Shown here: one piece after another, positions 32,614 to 38,891 of the stretch
Layout of the letters: each line of letters begins with the position of its first letter
How positions within the stretch are numbered: position 1 is the stretch's first letter
Assembly (NCBI GenBank): GCA_016873275.1
Contig: VGXO01000027.1
Location: 1-38,891 of the forward strand
Origin: Phycisphaerae bacterium
GTDB lineage: Bacteria > Planctomycetota > Phycisphaerae > Phycisphaerales > SM1A02
Reading direction: 5' to 3'
DNA: 38,891 nt
Made by a program: the position numbers and the translations under genes
The notes under the pieces: model-generated
Databases searched by the model: none
What the model saw: the letters and a program-made list of their open reading frames with translations, nothing else
Told to the model about the DNA's origin: nothing

Positions 32614-34392
32614 ATGCAGCGACTCGTGATCTTCGGCGTGCTCCTCGCGGCGGGCGTCCTCGCGCCGCCGGCGTCCTTGGCGTCCTCGGCATCCTCGGGG
32701 AACTCGCCGCTCGAGTCGGCGCTCGCCCTCGTGCCCGCCGACGCCGCGGGCTTCGTCGCGGTGCCGAGCCTCAAGCGGTTCAACGACGACCTCGTCCAGT
32801 GCCTCGAGCGGATGGACCGACCTGGCACCGCGATGGTCGGGCGTCCGCTCGATCAGGCGAAGGCTCGGCTCGGGATCTCCGTGGCGGTCGAGGATCGTGG
32901 TGCGCTGGTCGCGTTCTGGCCTGCGGCGCCTGCGCCCGCGGAGGGCGTGCCGCTCGCGCCGGCGGCGGTGCGGCTCCTCGTGCCGACGAACGATCCAGCG
33001 GGCTTCCTCGCGGGGAACTTCACCGCGGCGCCCGACGTCGCGGAGGACGCGCACCGAGGTCCGGACGGTCGAGTCTGGCACGCCCGCGCGGCGGGCTCGC
33101 ACGTGCTGCTCTCGACCGATGCCGAGGCGGTGCGAGGTCATGACGCCGGCGCCGGGCTTGCCGAGACCTTCCGCGTGCGCATGGGCGAGGGATGGATGAA
33201 GCGACTCGAGGAGTGCGACCTCGTCGCGTGGGGTGGTCCGCTCGCGATGCGCGACCTTGCCGTGCAGGGACGCGCCGCGGTGCCGCCCGAGGTCGCCGAG
33301 GCGCCGGGCTACGACCCGGCGGCGGCGGAGCGTTGGCGGGTCGCCTTCGAGCAGTCGCTCGAGGACGGCGTCGTCGCGGTCGACGTCGATCCGCTCGGCG
33401 TCGCGCTCCGCACCTTCGCCACGATGCGGTCGGACTCGCCGCTCGGAGAGATGACCGCGGGCGCTCGCGCCGGTCGCGCCGCGCTCGACCGCCTGCCTCG
33501 GCAGCCCTTCTACGTCGCGGGGGCGATCGACCTCGACGCGGTCGGCGGCGCCGAGCCGCTCCGCCGCTTCGCGGCGCTCGCCGGTCTTCCGGAGGGCGCG
33601 TGGCTCGAGGTCGCCCGCAACGTGATCGCGGCGCAGTTCGCCGCCTACCCGAGCAAGCTCGGGCTCGCCGCGGGCGGATTCCTCAACGACTCGTCGCTCG
33701 CGGTCGAGACCCGCGACCGCGGCGAGCTCCGCCGCGAGGTCGAGCAGGGCGTGCGCGGCGCAAGCGGTGAGTCGGGCGGACTGCGGATCGTCGGCAAGTT
33801 CGAGGCGGACCGCGTCCTCAAGAGCGGCGAGAAGGTCGACGCGTTCGAGGTGACGCAGACGCCGCTGCCCGCCGGCTCCGGCGACGGCGGCGCCATCGAC
33901 CTCGCGCAGCGTCAGCTCGCCTGGCAGGTCGCCTTCGGAAGCCGCGGCATGCACGGATTCCTCGAGGACGCCGCGGGCTCGTGGAGCGTGATCACCTTCA
34001 GCCAGCGTCCGGACGTGCTTGCCCGCGCGGTCGCGGCGGCGGCGGGCGGCGACGGCACCCTCGAGCAGGATGGATCGGTCCGGGCGATGCGGTCATGGCT
34101 CCCGAGCGATCCGCAGCTCGTCGGCTTCGTCGGCGTCGGGCAGTTCGGTCGCCTGCTGAAGCAGCTCGCGGGCATGATCCCCGGCGGCGATGGCGGGCTC
34201 ATCCCGGAGATCCCGACGAACCTCGAGCCGATCGGCTTCGGGCTCGCGGTCTCGCCCGGTCGCGTGGAGACGGCGCTCGTGATCCCCGCGGGCGTGCTTG
34301 GTCTCGGCTACGACCGGATCGTCGAGCAGGCGCTCCGCGGCGGACCTGCCGCGGCGGGCGCCTCGGAGCCGCCGGGCGGACAGGCGCCGTGA
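32614..34392 (+). CDS. Secreted DUF3352-like protein
   Basis: This 592-aa exported protein has a signal peptide (QRLVIFGVLLAAGVLAPPASLA). It then opens with ALALVPADAAGFVAVPSLKRFNDDL, the pattern of DUF3352-type proteins common in planctomycetes and cyanobacteria. The rest alternates beta-rich blocks (LRLLVPTNDPAGFLAG, VLLSTDAEAVRG, FYVAGAIDLDAVGG) and helices. No catalytic motif is visible. The C-terminus is Gly/Pro/Ala-rich. The ATG has GGAGGAG 7-8 nt upstream. Its stop overlaps folP by GTGA, although a functional link to folate is not obvious. Function unknown. Confidence 0.75.
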   Translation: MQRLVIFGVLLAAGVLAPPASLASSASSGNSPLESALALVPADAAGFVAVPSLKRFNDDLVQCLERMDRPGTAMVGRPLDQAKARLGISVAVEDRGALVAFWPAAPAPAEGVPLAPAAVRLLVPTNDPAGFLAGNFTAAPDVAEDAHRGPDGRVWHARAAGSHVLLSTDAEAVRGHDAGAGLAETFRVRMGEGWMKRLEECDLVAWGGPLAMRDLAVQGRAAVPPEVAEAPGYDPAAAERWRVAFEQSLEDGVVAVDVDPLGVALRTFATMRSDSPLGEMTAGARAGRAALDRLPRQPFYVAGAIDLDAVGGAEPLRRFAALAGLPEGAWLEVARNVIAAQFAAYPSKLGLAAGGFLNDSSLAVETRDRGELRREVEQGVRGASGESGGLRIVGKFEADRVLKSGEKVDAFEVTQTPLPAGSGDGGAIDLAQRQLAWQVAFGSRGMHGFLEDAAGSWSVITFSQRPDVLARAVAAAAGGDGTLEQDGSVRAMRSWLPSDPQLVGFVGVGQFGRLLKQLAGMIPGGDGGLIPEIPTNLEPIGFGLAVSPGRVETALVIPAGVLGLGYDRIVEQALRGGPAAAGASEPPGGQAP

Positions 34393-35288
34393 GCGGGGTC
34401 GCTCGCGCGACGGCTTCCGCGTGGCTTCTCGCCGGCGGTCGGACGCTCTGCCTCGAGCCGTGGGCGATCATGGGCGTCCTCAACGCGACGCCGGACTCCT
34501 TCTCGGATGGCGGCGTGCATCTCGATCCGCTCCGCGCGGCGGAGGCGGGTCTCGCGATGGTCGAGGAGGGCGCGGCGATCCTCGACGTGGGCGGCGAGAG
34601 CACGCGACCGGGCGCTGCGCGGGTGCCGGTGGAGGAGCAGATCCGCCGCGTGGTCCCGGTGATCCGCGCGATCCGACGCGCGAGCCGGGTGCCGATCTCG
34701 GTCGACACGACCCTCTCGGCGGTCGCCCGGGCGGCGCTCGATGAGGGCGCGGATGCGGTCAATGACGTCGCGGCGGGCGCGGAGGATCCGGCGCTGCTGC
34801 CCCTCGTCGCGTCGCGCGGCGCCGGGATCGTCCTGATGCACCGCCTCGCTCCGCCGCCCGAGGACGCCTACAGCGACCGCCATGCGCGACCGCCCGCGTA
34901 CGGGGACGTCGCGCGGGAGGTGGCGGCGTGGCTTCTCGAGCGGGCGGCGCTCGCGGAGGGCGCGGGCGTCGAGCCTCCGTCGATCGTGCTCGATCCGGGA
35001 CTCGGGTTCGGCAAGGACGTCCGGCAGAACTTCGAGCTCCTCGCGCGGGTCGGCGAGGTCGTCGCGCTTGGTCGACCCGTCCTCGTCGGCGCGAGCCGGA
35101 AGAGCTTCCTCGGCGCGGCGGCGGCGGAGCCGGATCCGACGCGGCGCGACGTCGCCTCGGTGGTCGCGGCGGTCGCGGCGTGGTCCGCGGGGGCGAGGAT
35201 CCTCAGGACCCACGAGGTCCGCGGGCTCCGGCAGGGGCTCGCGGTGGCGGCGGCGATCCTCGCCGCCGGTCGCCTCGAGGACGCCTGA
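34389..35288 (+). CDS. folP: Dihydropteroate synthase FolP
   Basis: This 299-aa TIM-barrel enzyme joins p-aminobenzoate to dihydropterin pyrophosphate in folate synthesis, the target of sulfonamides. It has MGVLNATPDSFSDGG, DVGGESTRPGA, PISVDTTLS, NDVAAG, VLMH, LDPGLGFGKDVRQN and VGASRKSFLG, in that order. The start is GTG 34389, in GTGA with the preceding stop, and leads straight into the first strand. Length is normal, slightly above E. coli (282). A 9-nt repeat cluster follows the stop. Confidence 0.95.
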   Translation: MSGVARATASAWLLAGGRTLCLEPWAIMGVLNATPDSFSDGGVHLDPLRAAEAGLAMVEEGAAILDVGGESTRPGAARVPVEEQIRRVVPVIRAIRRASRVPISVDTTLSAVARAALDEGADAVNDVAAGAEDPALLPLVASRGAGIVLMHRLAPPPEDAYSDRHARPPAYGDVAREVAAWLLERAALAEGAGVEPPSIVLDPGLGFGKDVRQNFELLARVGEVVALGRPVLVGASRKSFLGAAAAEPDPTRRDVASVVAAVAAWSAGARILRTHEVRGLRQGLAVAAAILAAGRLEDA

Positions 35289-35320
35289 TCGGAGTCCGGC
35301 GCGAGGATCGAGACTTGACG

Positions 35321-35364
35321 GTGAGGGCGGTGAGGGCGGTGAGGCGGTTGGGGCGGTTGAGGAG
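35321..35364. repeat. Imperfect 9-nt tandem repeats after folP
   Basis: Two exact GTGAGGGCG units, an 8-nt variant and two GTT(G/A)GG-type units form a degenerate array. It lies in the 181-nt gap between folP and trxA. It differs in unit sequence from the other arrays but shares their G/T-rich 9-nt period. Confidence 0.8.
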
Positions 35365-35408
35365 GTTGCCTGCGTCCGCGGGGCGTTCGGGGCGAAGGAA
35401 CCTCTCGC

Positions 35409-35414
35409 TACCAT
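35409..35414 (+). promoter_or_regulatory. Possible -10 hexamer TACCAT for trxA
   Basis: TACCAT lies 55 nt upstream of the trxA ATG, after the repeat cluster. It would give a 5' leader of about 50 nt carrying the GGAG ribosome binding site. No -35 match is clear. Confidence 0.25.
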
Positions 35415-35469
35415 CCCCACCCCCGGTGCCCGGTGGGCACCCTGCAGGTCCTTGACGGAGCACTCCCCC

Positions 35470-35802
35470 ATGGCAAGTCCCGCCACCTTCGAGTTCACCG
35501 ACGCCAACTTCGAGACCTCCGCGATCCAGTCTGCGCAGCCCGTCCTCGTCGACTTCTGGGCGGAGTGGTGCGGACCCTGCCGCGCGATCGCGCCGACGAT
35601 CGACCAGCTCGCGACGCAGTACCAGGGCAAGGTGCGCGTCGGCAAGATGGACATCGACCGCAATCAGAAGGTCGCGCTCCAGTACGGCGTGCAGTCGATC
35701 CCGACGCTCCTCCTGATCAAGGATGGTCAGGTGAAGCAGAAGTGGGTCGGCATCGTGCCGGCGGCGACGCTGAAGCAGGCGCTCGACTCGGTCGCGGGCT
35801 GA
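35470..35802 (+). CDS. trxA: Thioredoxin
   Basis: This 110-aa thioredoxin has the FWAEWCGPCRAIAP active site (Cys34 and Cys37), the VGKMDIDRN strand, the cis-proline loop SIPTLLLIKDG and a final helix. It reduces disulfides in cytosolic partners using thioredoxin reductase, which is not in the window. The start ATG at 35470 has GGAG about 10 nt upstream. It is monocistronic. It could serve as reductant donor to peroxidases such as the GPx-type protein at 30.6 kb, although that one is exported. Confidence 0.96.
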   Translation: MASPATFEFTDANFETSAIQSAQPVLVDFWAEWCGPCRAIAPTIDQLATQYQGKVRVGKMDIDRNQKVALQYGVQSIPTLLLIKDGQVKQKWVGIVPAATLKQALDSVAG

Positions 35803-35828
35803 GCGGTCGCGTCCGCGGCGGTTCCGGG

Positions 35829-35926
35829 GAACTCGTTCGAAGGACTGCGTTCCAAGGCCTCCGTTGCAGGGCCTCCGTTGCAGGGCCTCCGTTGCAGGAC
35901 CTCCGTTCAGGGGACTCCGTTCCAAG
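35829..35926. repeat. 14-nt tandem array, seven units
   Basis: Seven consecutive 14-nt units run from 35829 to 35926. The three central ones (35857-35898) are exact GCCTCCGTTGCAGG, and the outer ones drift (for example GACTGCGTTCCAAG and GACTCCGTTCCAAG). All keep a C-x-C-G-T-T core. It lies in the 345-nt gap between trxA and tRNA-Ala. The 14-nt period is not a multiple of three, so it does not come from a coding repeat. No gene is seen in 35803-36147. Confidence 0.93.
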
Positions 35927-36075
35927 CACCCCGAGGTCTCCGAGGAATCCCTCGGCGACGCCGCGCAGGAAGTCCATCGCGTGGGTTCCCGGACGCGCGG
36001 TCGGTTCTCAGAGATCGACGGAAGGATCCGACCGGCGATGACCGGCGCGTTCTCGCGCGATCTGTCGCCGCCACC

Positions 36076-36104
36076 TTGCCGCCGCCTGAGGGATGGGATA
36101 GCGT
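36076..36104 (+). promoter_or_regulatory. Candidate promoter of tRNA-Ala
   Basis: TTGCCG (36076-36081), a 17-nt spacer and TAGCGT (36099-36104) give a sigma-70-like pair. The -35 matches four of six bases and the -10 three of six. The tRNA begins 43 nt downstream. Confidence 0.35.
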
Positions 36105-36147
36105 TGCGACTGCCGTCTCGGCGGCGACATCCCGCGTTCGGGAATCA

Positions 36148-36220
36148 GGGGCTGTAGCTCAGTTGGGAGAGCGCCTCGATGGCATCGAGGAGGTCGTCGG
36201 TTCGAGCCCGTCCAGCTCCA
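36148..36220 (+). tRNA. tRNA-Ala (anticodon GGC)
   Basis: A full cloverleaf folds by eye. The acceptor stem is GGGGCTG / CAGCTCC, with the G3:U70 pair that marks alanine tRNAs. The D arm is GCTC / GAGC. The anticodon stem is CCTCG / CGAGG with loop ATGGCAT, so the anticodon is GGC (36181-36183). The T arm has loop TTCGAGC with one U-U mismatch at pair 50-64. The discriminator base is A. The CCA end is not encoded. A small open frame on the opposite strand here is a shadow of this gene. Confidence 0.95.
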
Positions 36221-36521
36221 TGGGTAGCGCGATCCAGGCGGTGAGCGTTCCGCGAGGGAGGAGGGACCGACGTTTCCGTCGTGCCTGAAGCGGACCGCGG
36301 CGTTTCCGACGCTCGGGCGAACCAGGATGAAACGGATCGGAGCGGGGGTGTCAGGTCACGGAGGGCGAACACCGGCGTGGCATCGTCGCCCCGGCAGGAG
36401 ACAGTTCCACCGGAGATCTCCTCGCTCCCGGACGTCAGATGCCGGAAGTCGTGATCGCGGCGGATGACCGGTGCAGTCCGGGTACGCGTCGCCTCACCCC
36501 ACCGGCGTACTGGAGGCGCTG
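36221..36521. other. 301-nt stretch without a recognised gene
   Basis: Between tRNA-Ala and the methyltransferase gene I see no open frame with coding character. A small hairpin (CGACG-TTTC-CGTCG, 36268-36281) without a T tract could be a weak 3' end for the tRNA transcript. No copy of the tRNA 3' end was noticed here. Confidence 0.6.
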
Positions 36522-37550
36522 CTAGCCGCCCGACAGGCGGAAGAGGTGCATGGTGTCCTTGACGAGCAGCTCCCGGACCGCCGGGTCATCGAACACCGGC
36601 TCTCTCGCCACCTCGGAGTAGCCCGTCCTCGCGAGGACCTCGCGATAGTCTCGACGTCGACCATCCGGCTCTACGGCGAGGAACTGATCGGGCTGGTTCG
36701 GAACGATCATCAGGAGCGGGACGCGCATCTCCCCAAGCCGCTGGAGCCACCATTCGACTGCCGCGTAGGTGCACTCTGAGAAGCTGTGGATGTTGAGCGC
36801 GAGGTCGAAGCTGCCTGGCCGAAGCACGCGATCAAGCTCGTCCATCGGCACCACATCCACGCGGTCGAGCAGACCCCGGTGGCGCAGATAGAGCTCGCAG
36901 AGAAACGTCGAGTCGGCGACCGCATCGACGCATGCATAGGACGCGATGTCGGGCCTCGCCTCAAGCATCCGGTGCGCGAGGCGCCCGTAGCCAGCCCCGA
37001 TGTCGAGCACCCGAAGTCCTGGTCGATGGAGGATCCCCGCGTGCCGCTCAAGGAAGTTGATCTCGAGGATCGAGTCGAGGAGGTCGCGGCTCACTCGCCC
37101 GAGACCGGGAAACTCGAAGGTGGGGCACCCGAAGGCGCCGTCCTCACGGAGGCGACCAAGAAGTCCGGCGCCGTCGCGCTGCCGCACCGAGTTGGCGAAG
37201 ATGAATAGGAGCAATCGGGCCCGGAGCGGGTCGGTGGCCCCGTAGGGACCGACATACGAGTTCCGACCGCCGCCCCGGAAGACCTCGATGCCGCCTTGGC
37301 TCCATCCTGCCCGAGGGTTCGGTCTCGACGCTGCGCGACTGCTCCAGAGTGAGTGGTTGGCAATCGGCAGCGTGACAGCCTCGTATCGCTTCTTGAGCTC
37401 GACAAGCCGCGACACCGCCTCGTTGAAGGAGACGGGCGCTGCGTTCTCAGCGAGCCGCCGCTCGTAGGCGTCGAGTTCCGCGAGTTCGCCTCCGCTGACT
37501 CGGGTCAGGTGATACCCGCGCCTTCGCAGCAATCGTCGAAGCCACTTCAC
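36522..37550 (-). CDS. SAM-dependent methyltransferase, likely sugar O-methyltransferase
   Basis: This 342-aa class I methyltransferase shows motif I LRVLDIGAGYGRLAHRML (about residues 180-197), ACVDAVADSTF as the acidic loop and a later DLALNIHSFSECT region. The N-terminal 150 residues are a basic and helical extension with AELDAYERRLAENA and IANHSLWSSRAASR. The sequence style suggests a putative sugar O-methyltransferase as found in glycan loci; the acceptor is unknown. The start is GTG 37550, with AGGAG 8 nt upstream, which is decisive. It shares its orientation with the downstream-mapped glycosyltransferase gene, 239 nt away. Base composition is lower in GC than trxA or folP. Confidence 0.8.
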   Translation of the reverse strand: MKWLRRLLRRRGYHLTRVSGGELAELDAYERRLAENAAPVSFNEAVSRLVELKKRYEAVTLPIANHSLWSSRAASRPNPRAGWSQGGIEVFRGGGRNSYVGPYGATDPLRARLLLFIFANSVRQRDGAGLLGRLREDGAFGCPTFEFPGLGRVSRDLLDSILEINFLERHAGILHRPGLRVLDIGAGYGRLAHRMLEARPDIASYACVDAVADSTFLCELYLRHRGLLDRVDVVPMDELDRVLRPGSFDLALNIHSFSECTYAAVEWWLQRLGEMRVPLLMIVPNQPDQFLAVEPDGRRRDYREVLARTGYSEVAREPVFDDPAVRELLVKDTMHLFRLSGG

Positions 37551-37789
37551 GGCTCACGCTCCTTTCGAAAGCGCCCCGAAACAAACGATGGTCGCGGTGC
37601 GTCGAGACCGCGGCGCAAGAGCGTATCGCGACGGGTAGAACGCCGCCCGCTCCTGGACTTGGGTCATGAGTAGGAACCAGACTCGCGCCACCCGACCGAT
37701 GGCGTCCGCCGACTCGTTTCGCCCTCTTCGTCCGCCCGCCTCGGGGACGTGCTCCCCGAGGTTCCTTGGCGATGCGGAGGACGAGTATC

Positions 37790-38887
37790 TCAGTCCCGGT
37801 GGTGTCTTCGACGCGGGAGCCTCGGTCCGAACAACTCTCGAAGGACCTGCTTGTACGCGAATGTCTCGTCGAGTATCAGCTGCCGCGCCGTACGGGTGCC
37901 TTCGCACAGGGACTCGTAACTCCTTGGACTCAGCCTCAGGTCCAGGATGGCGTCGGCGATCGCCGAGGGATCCCCATCGGGGACCCGGAGGCACGCAGCC
38001 TGCAGATGATCGAACGCGGGCACGACGTTCGAGACGAGCGCCGGGCGACCGATGATCACCGACTCAAGCGGAAGCTGCGCCAGTCCCTCCGCGAAGGTGT
38101 TTCGGGTCGGGGTGATCGTCAGATGGCACGCGGCGATGGCGTCGATCAGTGCCTGTCGATCGAGCCGACCAGGAGTCTCTACCACCGACTCCAGACCGCC
38201 CTCGCGGATCCTTCGGCGAAGTTCCTCCAGGTGTGGACCGTCCCCGGCGATCGACCACCTGAACTCACCGGGATGGGAGATCTCCAGTCTTCGTGCCGCC
38301 TCGACGATGTCGAAGACGCCCTTGAACTCCTCGACTCGCCCAGCGCTGAGCACGCGAAGCGGCGACAAAGGAGTGGGCACGGGGAGACCGATCGGAAGGC
38401 GATCCCTGTAGGACGGCAAAAACAAACGCGTCCTGGCGTGCACGGCGGCGTCTCCTCCCGCAACCTGACGGCGGCACTCCTCCGAGGTCGCCAGGACCTC
38501 GGTGCAGACCAGCCGAACAATGCAACGGGACAGCCATCGTCGAAGCCGACGCACTGGCTTGGCCGCAGCGCCTCGAGGCCACATCGCGCAGTGCAGTTCG
38601 TAGTACACCGGGCATCGGCAGAAGAGGAATGGCAGTAGACCGATCGGTTCGAGATCGTCGTGGACGATCACGGCGGTCGCGTCGAACGTCCTCGCCCCTA
38701 GGAACCCCCGAAGACCGTGTCGCAGATGTGAGAGCATGTACCGAACTCCACCCGCGCGTGGACAGTGGATTGGCACGATGCTGATCAACGGATGGTTGGT
38801 GACGCTCGATCCCGAGAGGCGAGGGGAGATTCGGAGGTGAACGCACTCCTCGTCAGCGAACTCGAACATCTGCTGCGAATATGGCAC
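37790..38887 (-). CDS. GT4-family glycosyltransferase
   Basis: This protein of at least 365 aa is a GT-B fold glycosyltransferase of family GT4. The C-terminal half has VLSAGRVEEFKGVFDIVEAAR, the sugar-nucleotide-binding start, then FRWSIAGDGPHLEELRRRI. ITPTRNTFAEGLAQLPLES carries the E-x7-E motif (EGLAQLPLE) typical of retaining transferases. The donor and acceptor are not identifiable. The reading frame stays open to the right edge. GTG 38887 is the first start in view, but the real start may lie beyond the window. Together with the methyltransferase it forms a second glycan block. Confidence 0.85.
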   Translation of the reverse strand: MPYSQQMFEFADEECVHLRISPRLSGSSVTNHPLISIVPIHCPRAGGVRYMLSHLRHGLRGFLGARTFDATAVIVHDDLEPIGLLPFLFCRCPVYYELHCAMWPRGAAAKPVRRLRRWLSRCIVRLVCTEVLATSEECRRQVAGGDAAVHARTRLFLPSYRDRLPIGLPVPTPLSPLRVLSAGRVEEFKGVFDIVEAARRLEISHPGEFRWSIAGDGPHLEELRRRIREGGLESVVETPGRLDRQALIDAIAACHLTITPTRNTFAEGLAQLPLESVIIGRPALVSNVVPAFDHLQAACLRVPDGDPSAIADAILDLRLSPRSYESLCEGTRTARQLILDETFAYKQVLRELFGPRLPRRRHHRD

Positions 38888-38891
38888 GGCG

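Noticed and set aside
36145-36372. 75-aa reverse-strand open frame ending in GRARTDDLLDAIEALSQLSYSP
   Set aside because: It is the antisense translation of tRNA-Ala, a well-known false protein type in annotations.

Overview
The window is very GC-rich, densely coded bacterial chromosome. I see no phage genes, insertion sequences or CRISPR array. Gene content and style point to a planctomycete-like bacterium, possibly Phycisphaerae. The signs are an amide-binding protein paired with a chemoreceptor, a DUF3352-like secreted protein, a YdeP-type molybdopterin oxidoreductase and many start/stop overlaps. This placement is inference; no ribosomal RNA is present to fix it.

Layout. 1-1.2 kb: the start of a DEAD-box helicase and an unrecognised gene. 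1.26-4.6 kb: a UrtA/FmdD-like solute-binding protein translationally coupled to a methyl-accepting chemotaxis protein. 4.7-6.0 kb: a PDZ lipoprotein. 6.06-7.34 kb: an AbrB-like antitoxin, a Doc toxin and a third unknown gene. 7.5-8.9 kb: an AtoE-type short-chain fatty acid transporter. 8.9-18.3 kb: a molybdenum cofactor and formate-dehydrogenase-type cluster (mobA, mogA, moaC, moeA, moaD, moaE, a TauE-like permease, moaA, a MOSC protein, fdhD and a YdeP-type oxidoreductase). 18.4-19.8 kb: a small unknown gene and an old-yellow-enzyme flavoprotein. 20.1-25.8 kb: an L,D-transpeptidase, 5-formyltetrahydrofolate cyclo-ligase, rarA and glmS. 25.8-29.7 kb: a glycan or capsule-type block of visibly lower GC. 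29.9-35.8 kb: a DUF6265-like protein, a glutathione peroxidase, a membrane protein, a DUF3352-like protein, folP and trxA. 36.15 kb: tRNA-Ala(GGC). 36.5-38.9 kb: a second lower-GC glycan block with a methyltransferase and a GT4 glycosyltransferase.

How the genes work together. The Mo block carries nearly the full route from GTP to bis-MGD plus FdhD and one client enzyme; only a MoeB-type activator of MoaD is absent here. In the first glycan block, an EcbF/BcbF-like phosphatase, a nucleotidyltransferase-kinase fusion and a separate nucleotidyltransferase form one operon. It is a good candidate for making a nucleotide-activated phospho-substituent for a surface glycan, next to glmS (glucosamine supply) and a possible branching-type transferase.

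Regulatory texture. Ten gene pairs use 4-nt ATGA, GTGA or TTGA overlaps. Five genes or operons have a TANNNT hexamer only 6-7 nt before the start codon and no Shine-Dalgarno, which predicts leaderless mRNAs. At least seven short tandem arrays with units of 9, 12, 14 or 15 nt lie in intergenic DNA or inside low-complexity coding segments.
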